From the NCBI GenBank assembly GCA_004299495.1, contig SCPY01000127.1, positions 1 through 6,787 of the forward strand: DNA of 6,787 bases, in the 5' to 3' direction. The notes beneath the pieces are model-generated. The model searched no databases. It was not told the DNA's origin and worked only from the letters and a program-made list of their open reading frames with translations. Source of the stretch: a bacterium. GTDB lineage: Bacteria > Omnitrophota > Gorgyraeia > Gygaellales > UBA12090. Shown here piece by piece: positions 1 through 5,639 of this stretch (the stretch's first letter is position 1; each line of letters begins with the position of its first letter). A program made the translations under genes and the position numbers.

Positions 1-1
1 C

Positions 2-367
2 TTTTTTATTTTGTTATTAGGGGGGCACAGTAATTGCTTTCGCGGTTTTGAAGAGCCTCTCATGCACGATATTTCTGAAGGGCATTTCTGGAAGGCCGCT
101 TTTAAGGCAGGCCTTTTACTTATAAATACGATTTTTATTTTTCTTGGCTTTATGGGTATATGGTTATTCAGGCAGGAATGGAGCAGGTCAATTGCCTTGT
201 TGATACCAGTTACCTATACTGTCCTGTTGCACACCTTTTATGTGGCTGCGCCCCGGCTGCAGATGCCTATGATGCCGTTTTTGCTCGTATTTTCCTCTTA
301 TGCCTTGATAAGAAAACTGCCTGATTTTAAAGTGAAACCAATTACAGACGGAGAGACGCATGGATAA
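2..367 (+). CDS. C-terminal fragment of a GT39/ArnT-like membrane glycosyltransferase (5' end outside window)
   Basis: The reading frame is open back to the first full codon of the window, so this is the 3' end of a longer gene; the TTG at position 11 is only an internal leucine codon. The visible ~121 residues hold about three hydrophobic membrane segments. One begins around the W of GHFWKAAFKAG and runs through INTIFIFLGFMGIWLF, another is SIALLIPVTYTVLL, and the last follows the PRLQMPMMPFLLVFSSYAL stretch. The pattern of an aromatic/alanine stretch, then PR, then (Q/H)xPMMPF in a terminal helix, is typical of the C-terminal half of bacterial GT-C enzymes of the PMT_2/ArnT kind, which move a sugar from a polyprenyl-phosphate carrier to an acceptor on the outer face of the inner membrane. 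A short polar tail (KVKPITDGETHG) ends the protein. The last 8 bases overlap the next gene (ATGGATAA), implying translational coupling. Family assignment rests on the C-terminal part only; an O-antigen-ligase or other polytopic protein cannot be excluded. Confidence 0.6.
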   Translation, partial: FFILLLGGHSNCFRGFEEPLMHDISEGHFWKAAFKAGLLLINTIFIFLGFMGIWLFRQEWSRSIALLIPVTYTVLLHTFYVAAPRLQMPMMPFLLVFSSYALIRKLPDFKVKPITDGETHG

Positions 368-1319
368 AATTAAGGGAAAGAAGATATTTATCAGCGGCGG
401 AGCCGGATTCATCGCCTCACACCTCATTGAGCGCCTGGCGCAGGATAACAAGATAGTGGTCTATGATAATTTCTGCCGTAATGCCATACGTTTCCTTAAA
501 TACCGTAAGATGCCTAATCTTAAGGTAATACACGGAGATATCCTAGACGCGAAATTATTGAAAAAATCCGTAAGGGGATCACATATCTTCATACACTGCG
601 CTGCTATCGCCGGCATATACAGCGTAGGGAAAAAAACCAGCCATACTATCAGAGTCAATTTCTTAGGGACCGGTAATTTCCTGGAGGCGATTAAGGATTT
701 GGAGGTGGAAAGGTTTGTGGATTTCTCAACCAGCGAGGTTTACGGCCCGTTTACCTATAAGGGGACTGAAAACGACCTGACCACGCAAGGCCCGGTTTCG
801 GAAAACAGGTGGGCATATTCCGTAAGTAAATTGGCCTCGGAGTACTTAACTTATTCTTATTTTCAGGAATACGCGATTCCGGCGGCGGCAGTAAGGCCTT
901 TTAATATCTACGGCCCGCGGCAGGTGGGAGAAGGCGCCATTCATAAGATAGTTTATCAGGCGCTTAAAAACGAAGATATTACCCTTTATAACGACGGTAC
1001 CCAGATAAGGGCATGGTGTTATGTTGAGGATTTCGCGGATGGGATACTGCGCATGCTTAGCAAAAAAGCGGCTGTGGGCCATACCTTTAATATCGGAAAT
1101 CCGCAGGGCGCGGTTACGAATTTTAAATTAGCCAAGTCAATCATCAGGCTTGCCGGGTCATCCTCAAGAATAGTTTTTAAACCGCATCCCGGCCCTGAGG
1201 TACAGGTGCGCGTGCCTTCCATTGAGAAGGCGAAGTCACTCCTCGGTTTTGAACCTAAGGTGGGGCTGGAAGAGGGGTTGGCGCTGACTATAGAATGGTA
1301 TAAGGGCCATAAGGTGTAA
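360..1319 (+). CDS. NAD-dependent sugar-nucleotide epimerase/dehydratase (extended SDR)
   Basis: A 319-residue extended short-chain dehydrogenase/reductase acting on an NDP-sugar in the cytoplasm. The N-terminal Rossmann motif is GGAGFIAS (residues 13-20), with alanine at the usual third glycine. VVYDNF follows, with D36 placed to bind the adenosine ribose, which favours NAD(H). The active site is STSEVYG (123-129) plus Y153xxxK157 in RWAYSVSK, followed by RPFNIYGPRQ (179-188) of the substrate domain and the NDGTQIRAWCYVEDF segment (211-225). A glutamate inside STSEVYG is characteristic of 4,6-dehydratases (GDP-mannose and LegB/RmlB-like enzymes) and UDP-glucuronate decarboxylases; simple 4-epimerases usually lack it. 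The chain has normal family length and looks intact. The start at 360 has GGAG at 350-353 with 6-base spacing and overlaps the upstream stop by 8 bases. The following gene is a second SDR. The reaction (4,6-dehydration, decarboxylation or epimerisation) and nucleotide carrier are not determinable here. Confidence 0.9.
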   Translation: MDKIKGKKIFISGGAGFIASHLIERLAQDNKIVVYDNFCRNAIRFLKYRKMPNLKVIHGDILDAKLLKKSVRGSHIFIHCAAIAGIYSVGKKTSHTIRVNFLGTGNFLEAIKDLEVERFVDFSTSEVYGPFTYKGTENDLTTQGPVSENRWAYSVSKLASEYLTYSYFQEYAIPAAAVRPFNIYGPRQVGEGAIHKIVYQALKNEDITLYNDGTQIRAWCYVEDFADGILRMLSKKAAVGHTFNIGNPQGAVTNFKLAKSIIRLAGSSSRIVFKPHPGPEVQVRVPSIEKAKSLLGFEPKVGLEEGLALTIEWYKGHKV

Positions 1320-1340
1320 CAGGCGGATAGCGTTAAACTT

Positions 1341-2273
1341 ATGCAGATATTATTAGCGGGGGCATCGGGTTTTATCGGAAAGAACTTTATTAGAGGCGCT
1401 CCGGAAAACTGGCGTATTGCCGGTATTTACCGCTCTAACCCGGAATTTGCGCGGTTTGCAAAAGGCTTCAATAACCTTTCCGTATTAAAATGCGATTTAA
1501 GTAACCCGCTTGAGGCAAAGGTAAAATTATCCTCTCTGCCGGAATATTTTGATACCGGCTTATTCATATGGGGTAATTCCGATATAGGGCTTTCCTGCAG
1601 GGAGCCGCTAAGCGACTTAAAGGATAACCTGGAGAGCCTCATTAACCTGGTTTCCAACGTAAAATTCGGCAGGTTCATCTTTATGTCTTCCGGAACGGTG
1701 TATATGGGTCAAAGCGGGGCTGTTGATGAGGCTAAATTTCTCGCTCCCACCGCCCCTTACGGGGTTAGCAAGCTTGCCAGCGAATTATACCTGCGTTTTT
1801 TCGCTGAAAAAACCGGCCAGATTAAGGAATGCGTGAATATCAGGTTTTTCGGGGCATACGGGCCGATGGAGCCGGCGCGAAAGATTTTTACTAATCTAGT
1901 TAAAAGGTTTTATATTGAAAAGCGGAATGAATTTACGCTTGGCGGAGACGGAAAGAATTTGATAGACGCAATGTACATAGAGGATACGGTTGAGGCATTA
2001 AAAAGGATTATCCTCGCGGAAAAAGCAAATCTTACGCTAGACCTGTGCAAGGGAGAACCTATGGCATTAAGGGAATTGGTATTAAGGGTTGCGGATATAT
2101 TGGGCGTTAAGAATGCCCGGATTCACTATGAAGGCGAGTCAAATGAGAGTATAACCTTTTACGCTTCGCCTGAAAAAGCGGAGAGGCTGTTTGGCTTACG
2201 GGCAAAGGTGCCCTTGGACGAGGGGATTATAAGACTTAGGGACTATATTACAGGAGTTGTAGCAAATGCCTAA
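1341..2273 (+). CDS. NAD(P)-dependent epimerase/reductase, second extended SDR
   Basis: A 310-residue extended SDR, probably modifying a nucleotide-activated sugar. It shows the complete Rossmann glycine motif GASGFIG (7-13), SSGTVYMG (116-123), the catalytic pair Y140xxxK144 (PYGVSKLASELY), and NIRFFGAYGP (167-175) from the substrate-binding region. GGDGKNLIDAMYIEDTVEAL (201-220) matches the GDGxxxRDxxYVxD region of the family, with leucine where arginine is common. Two differences from the preceding SDR stand out. There is no glutamate in the active-site serine motif, so a dehydratase role is unlikely. The second beta strand ends GIYRS (R31), with no acidic residue, which suggests NADP(H) rather than NAD(H). 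An epimerase or a 4-ketoreductase fits. The start is set by ATG 1341: the seven codons between the upstream stop and this ATG hold no alternative. The ribosome site is weak (AGGCGG 1321-1326, 14 bases away). The end overlaps the aminotransferase start by 8 bases. Confidence 0.87.
   Translation: MQILLAGASGFIGKNFIRGAPENWRIAGIYRSNPEFARFAKGFNNLSVLKCDLSNPLEAKVKLSSLPEYFDTGLFIWGNSDIGLSCREPLSDLKDNLESLINLVSNVKFGRFIFMSSGTVYMGQSGAVDEAKFLAPTAPYGVSKLASELYLRFFAEKTGQIKECVNIRFFGAYGPMEPARKIFTNLVKRFYIEKRNEFTLGGDGKNLIDAMYIEDTVEALKRIILAEKANLTLDLCKGEPMALRELVLRVADILGVKNARIHYEGESNESITFYASPEKAERLFGLRAKVPLDEGIIRLRDYITGVVANA
2252..2256 (+). promoter_or_regulatory. Ribosome binding site for the aminotransferase gene
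   Basis: AGGAG lies inside the 3' end of the second SDR gene, 9 bases before ATG 2266. It is the best-placed Shine-Dalgarno in the window and supports choosing ATG 2266, where the coding regions overlap in ATGCCTAA. Confidence 0.7.
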
Positions 2274-3453
2274 ATTAGCTGTTTTGGGAGCAAGGCCGGT
2301 AAGAAAAAAAACTTTTCCTCATTGGCCGGTTTATGGTAAGCAGGAGGAGTTGCAGTTAAGGCAGGTCTTAAAAGGCTCAAGCTCTGAAATCGGAAAAAGG
2401 GTGGGCAAGATAAAGGAGTTTGAGGAGAAGTTCTCCGCCTATCACAAGGTAAAACACGCTGTTGCCTGCACTAATTGTTCGCACGCCCTGGAGATAATGT
2501 TAAAGATTGCCGGAATAAAAGAGGGCGATGAGGTGATTGTGCCTTCTTATACCTTTATTGCCACTGCCGGAGCGGTTATCCGCTGTCAGGCCAAGCCTGT
2601 ATTTATTGATATCAGCTTAAAAGACCATCTTCTGGACATAGATTCAATTGAAAGGTTAATCACTACACACACCAAGGCAATAATACCGGTTTATTTCGGG
2701 GGGAATATCCCGGATATGGACAGGCTAAACAGCATTGCGCGGAAATATAATCTTGCGGTAATAGAGGATGCCGCGCAGGCGCACGGGGCAAAATGGAACG
2801 GCCGGTTTGTGGGAAACTTCGGCCTTGCCTCCGGTTTTAGTTTTCAGTACAGCAAGAACATGACCGCTAATGAGGGAGGCGTAATTCTTTCCAATGACGC
2901 GGAATTTATAGAAAAATGCTGGCAGTATATCTGGCACGGAAGGAAGAAGGGCGGGCTTTGGTATGAGCATTTCTGGGTAACCTCTAATTTCCGCCTCACT
3001 GAATTGCAGGCAGCTGTGCTTATTGCCCAGCTCGGCAGGCTTAAAAAACAGAATGAGACACGGCATAAAAACGGGTTATATCTTGATAAAAAGATAAGCG
3101 CTTTGGACGGGCTAATTCCGCTTACTTGTGATGTAGGAATGGAGATGCACCCCAGGCATTTATATATCTTAAGGTTTGACCCTGAATTTTTCGTAGGAGT
3201 TTCTAAACAGCAGATAGTTAAGGCCCTTAACGCGGAAGGCATCCCTGCCTTATCGGGATACGGATTTCCTCTTTATAAGAATCCTGCTTTTGACGGCCTT
3301 AATGTTTATAATCCCAACGCGGAAAAGGCATGCAAAGAGCATATCTGGCTGCTGCATAATAACCTTTTAGGGAAAAAAGAAGACATCGACGATATAATAG
3401 CCGGGTTTGAAAAAATAGTTGAAAACAAAGAGGAGCTGCGTAAAATCAAATGA
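2266..3453 (+). CDS. DegT/DnrJ/EryC1-family PLP-dependent aminotransferase (AHBA-synthase / inosose-aminotransferase-like)
   Basis: A 395-residue fold-type I PLP enzyme expected to transfer an amino group, usually from glutamate or glutamine, onto a keto sugar nucleotide or a keto-cyclitol. The PLP lysine is K197 in FSFQYSKNMTANEGG. D168 in the VIEDAAQAHGA motif should contact the pyridine nitrogen, with Q171 nearby for ring stacking. GDEVIVPSYTFIAT (87-100), PVYFGGNIPDMD (141-152) and NFRLTELQAA (241-250) are all standard DegT family blocks, and HPRHLYILRF (295-304) is the expected C-terminal-domain motif. The N-terminus (GARPVRKKTFPHWPVYG) and the FSFQ...K..TA.EGG wording resemble the RifK/StsC branch more than PseC/ArnB or WecE/FdtB types, from memory of those families. 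Length is normal and no residue is obviously missing. It sits between the SDR pair and an N-acetyltransferase and overlaps the latter by ATGA, which supports an amino-sugar N-acetylation route. The exact substrate is unknown. Confidence 0.92.
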   Translation: MPKLAVLGARPVRKKTFPHWPVYGKQEELQLRQVLKGSSSEIGKRVGKIKEFEEKFSAYHKVKHAVACTNCSHALEIMLKIAGIKEGDEVIVPSYTFIATAGAVIRCQAKPVFIDISLKDHLLDIDSIERLITTHTKAIIPVYFGGNIPDMDRLNSIARKYNLAVIEDAAQAHGAKWNGRFVGNFGLASGFSFQYSKNMTANEGGVILSNDAEFIEKCWQYIWHGRKKGGLWYEHFWVTSNFRLTELQAAVLIAQLGRLKKQNETRHKNGLYLDKKISALDGLIPLTCDVGMEMHPRHLYILRFDPEFFVGVSKQQIVKALNAEGIPALSGYGFPLYKNPAFDGLNVYNPNAEKACKEHIWLLHNNLLGKKEDIDDIIAGFEKIVENKEELRKIK

Positions 3454-4211
3454 GTGTTGTTACGCGTGAAAAATTAAAGGCTGATTTTGAGAATTTCTTA
3501 GCGGCAGGAATGAAAATTGCCGTGCATAGCTCCTTAAGTTCTCTGGGTTATGTCGAAGGAGGGGCTACCGAGGTGATAATGGCCTTAACTGACATCATCA
3601 CTTCTTCCGGCCTGATTATGATGCCGACATTTACCTATGGTAGGCAGCCGTATGACCCGGACGTAACAATTTCATATACGGGGATTATTCCGGAGACATT
3701 CAGAAAGATGGGCGGAGTAGAAAGGAGTTGCCATCCTACGCATTCATATTGCGCATGGGGAAGAGGCGCGAAGGATATCCTCTCCGGCCATGAGGTAGAA
3801 GAACCTTTTAAAAAAGGCACTCCTTTGGAAAAGTTCGCCCGCCAGGGAGGTTTTGTGGTATTGCTCGGAGTTACGCACGCGGCTAATTCGCTTATTCATG
3901 TCGCGCAGGAGGCAGCGCAGTTACCGTATTTGAACAGGCCCAAAAAAGTACTGGTAAAAAAAGGCGCAGGCTTTAAAGAGGTTATAGCAAGGAGGGCAGG
4001 CTGCAGCCTCGGCTTTGATAAGATAGCGCCTTTCCTGGGTGAGGATGATTTGGTGCGTAAATATACGGTAGCAGAGGCAGAGGTTTTGTTTATGAACGCA
4101 AATGATGTGCTGGTAAGAGGAGAAAAGACGCTCAAAGAAAATCCGTTTCTACTTGATTGCGGGAATCCGGATTGTTTTGCCTGCAATGAAATGAGAGCGT
4201 TTAAAATTTAA
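3450..4211 (+). CDS. AAC(3)-family N-acetyltransferase, probably acting on an amino sugar
   Basis: A 253-residue member of the antibiotic N-acetyltransferase (AAC(3)) family, which moves an acetyl group from acetyl-CoA to an amine. Family landmarks appear in order: HSSLSSLGYVEGGATEV (26-42) at the N-terminal CoA-side loop, MMPTFTY (57-63), RSCHPTHSYCAWG (92-104), GTPLEKFARQGG (123-134), and LLGVTHAANSLIHVAQEAAQLPY (138-160), which includes the N-S-x-x-H segment with H150. The tail CGNPDCFAC (237-245) matches the cysteine-rich ends seen in many relatives. In many family members the catalytic histidine is followed at +3 by glutamate; here that position is Q153 with E154 next. The start codon shares ATGA with the aminotransferase stop, so the two are likely translated together; AGGAG (3431-3435) is 14 bases upstream. 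Position directly after an aminotransferase argues for acetylating its amino product rather than for aminoglycoside resistance. Substrate is an inference. Confidence 0.88.
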   Translation: MSVVTREKLKADFENFLAAGMKIAVHSSLSSLGYVEGGATEVIMALTDIITSSGLIMMPTFTYGRQPYDPDVTISYTGIIPETFRKMGGVERSCHPTHSYCAWGRGAKDILSGHEVEEPFKKGTPLEKFARQGGFVVLLGVTHAANSLIHVAQEAAQLPYLNRPKKVLVKKGAGFKEVIARRAGCSLGFDKIAPFLGEDDLVRKYTVAEAEVLFMNANDVLVRGEKTLKENPFLLDCGNPDCFACNEMRAFKI

Positions 4212-4218
4212 GGAATTT

Positions 4219-5634
4219 ATGAGTAAAGACTCTCCCATAATAATCCTTGGCGCGGGATGCGCGGGGCTGACTGCCGCACACAGGCTGACAAAGGCAGGCA
4301 AAAAGGTAATTATTGTTGAAAGGGAAAGTAGGCTCGGCGGCCTTGCGCATACCGCCAGCCAAGGCAGTTATTGTTTTGACTTCGGGCCCCATGCCTTCCA
4401 TTCCAAGTCTGACGAGGCGGATGAAGTATTTAAAGAATTTAGTGCTGGCAGGCACAAGAAGATTTACATGAAGGCCTGCCTGCTTTTGCGCAGGAAATAT
4501 TTTGATTATCCGCTGAAATTCGGACAGGCGGTTTTAAGGTTAAGCCCGTTTTTTACTCTGCGGATGCTTGCGGATTATCTTGCCACCAAAATAAGGGATA
4601 AAATCAGCCCTATGCCGGAGGATTCGTTTGAGGCCTGGGGCCTGAGGCGCTACGGCAGGGCTATGTATGATATGGCATTCGGCAATTATTCCAGCAAGGT
4701 CTGGGGTATGCCGACGAGGCTGCTACACAAAAAGCTCGCCCAGCAGAAGCTTCCGGATATGAAATTCTTTGAGCTGGTTAAGGAGACCTTTGGGGCAAAG
4801 GGCGCAAAGCAGAAGATACTTTACTCCGCTTATTTTTACCCTGACGGCGGCATAGGCAGGGTTTTTGAGTCAATGGCAAAATCCTGCGTTGATTCCGGGG
4901 CGCAGATCTTTATGAATTCATACGCCTCGCGCATACGGATGGAAGCAGGCAGGGCTGTTTCCGCGGAGATTAGCGGTGAAAAAGGCAGGTTCGAGTCCGC
5001 CTGTTCCGGGATTATCTTTACCGTACCTATTCCTGATGTGATAAAAAATATTTTTCCCCGTCCGTCGGAGGAGATTGTTAATTCCAGCCAGGGGCTTGTT
5101 TACCGTAACCTAATCCTTGTGTTTATGGAGGTAGATTCTCCGAATGTTACAAACCAGCTTATGGTGTATCTTTTGGATAAGGATTTTGTTTTTAACCGCA
5201 TAGGCGAGCAGAAAAACGTTGAGCCCGGAATGATACCCGGGGGAAAAACTATCCTTAGCATGGAAATATGCTGCGGGGATAATGACCCTTTGTGGGAGGC
5301 AAGCGATGAGCGACTGTTTAAGCTGGCAAGGCAGGACCTGCTTAAGCTAAAAAAAGTTCCGGATAAGTCCATAAAGAATTTCTGCGTAAAGCGAGTAAGG
5401 CAGGCATACCCGATATACGACCTTAATTTTGATAAAAACCTGAACGCCGCGGTTGAGTACCTTTTCGGGCTAGAGAATGTCTTTCCCTGCGGCAGGCAGG
5501 GTTTATATATCAACAATGATATACACGACAGCATGCAGATGGCGCTTGAGGTTTCCCTGCATATCCTTGAGGGAAGGGCTAAGCGGGATTGGAATGAAAA
5601 GGTGAGGTCATACCTTAACTGGAGGCTGAAGTAG
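4219..5634 (+). CDS. FAD-dependent oxidoreductase, protoporphyrinogen-oxidase / UDP-galactopyranose-mutase-like
   Basis: A 471-residue soluble flavoprotein. The N-terminal dinucleotide-binding fold is clear: IIILGAGCAGLTAA (7-20), E34 at the end of the second strand (IIVERE), then RLGGLA (38-43) and FDFGPHAFHS (53-62). The middle holds GNYSSKVWGMPTRLLHKKLAQQKL (155-178), a block shared with the HemY-like FAD proteins often found in surface-polysaccharide clusters. YPDGGIGRVFESMA (207-220) is the family's YPxGGxGxLxxxLA motif. The C-terminal flavin region is VFPCGRQGLYINNDIHDSMQMA (421-442). Protein length is normal for this group. True protoporphyrinogen oxidation is unlikely, as no haem genes are near. 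A redox or ring-contraction step on a sugar nucleotide, or a UGM-like role, fits the neighbours better, but substrate and reaction are unknown. The gene starts 7 bases after the acetyltransferase stop, with AAGGA at 4210-4214 (spacing 4), and is followed after 5 bases by a membrane glycosyltransferase. Confidence 0.85.
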   Translation: MSKDSPIIILGAGCAGLTAAHRLTKAGKKVIIVERESRLGGLAHTASQGSYCFDFGPHAFHSKSDEADEVFKEFSAGRHKKIYMKACLLLRRKYFDYPLKFGQAVLRLSPFFTLRMLADYLATKIRDKISPMPEDSFEAWGLRRYGRAMYDMAFGNYSSKVWGMPTRLLHKKLAQQKLPDMKFFELVKETFGAKGAKQKILYSAYFYPDGGIGRVFESMAKSCVDSGAQIFMNSYASRIRMEAGRAVSAEISGEKGRFESACSGIIFTVPIPDVIKNIFPRPSEEIVNSSQGLVYRNLILVFMEVDSPNVTNQLMVYLLDKDFVFNRIGEQKNVEPGMIPGGKTILSMEICCGDNDPLWEASDERLFKLARQDLLKLKKVPDKSIKNFCVKRVRQAYPIYDLNFDKNLNAAVEYLFGLENVFPCGRQGLYINNDIHDSMQMALEVSLHILEGRAKRDWNEKVRSYLNWRLK

Positions 5635-5639
5635 TTGGT

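Noticed and set aside
11..13. TTG as the start codon of the first gene
   Set aside because: The frame is open upstream to the window edge and the encoded segment looks like the middle-to-end of a polytopic membrane protein, so the gene begins outside the window.
188..658. Short - strand open frames near the first gene junction
   Set aside because: They lie opposite the membrane-protein tail and the Rossmann fold of the first SDR, and show no domain.
1320..1340. Promoter or terminator in the longest intergenic gap
   Set aside because: The gap is 21 bases, with no inverted repeat, T-run or recognisable -10/-35 pair.
2725..3242. Two - strand open frames (113 and 132 codons) opposite the aminotransferase
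   Set aside because: They overlap each other and a clearly real DegT gene; their translations have no motif and look like antisense shadows.
4158..4184. Zinc-binding site formed by the C-terminal cysteines (237, 242, 245) of the acetyltransferase
   Set aside because: Cysteine-containing PDCxxC-like tails occur in many AAC(3) relatives, and three cysteines without a clear fourth ligand are not enough to claim metal binding.
3450..4211. Aminoglycoside resistance gene
   Set aside because: The fold family is AAC(3), but the context is a sugar biosynthesis operon with no resistance or mobile elements, and the catalytic segment differs from typical resistance enzymes. Family membership alone does not show resistance.
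5100..5534. A 144-codon open frame on the - strand inside the FAD oxidoreductase gene
   Set aside because: It lies wholly opposite a gene with strong family motifs, has a low-complexity Ser/Leu/Arg-rich translation and shows no recognisable domain.
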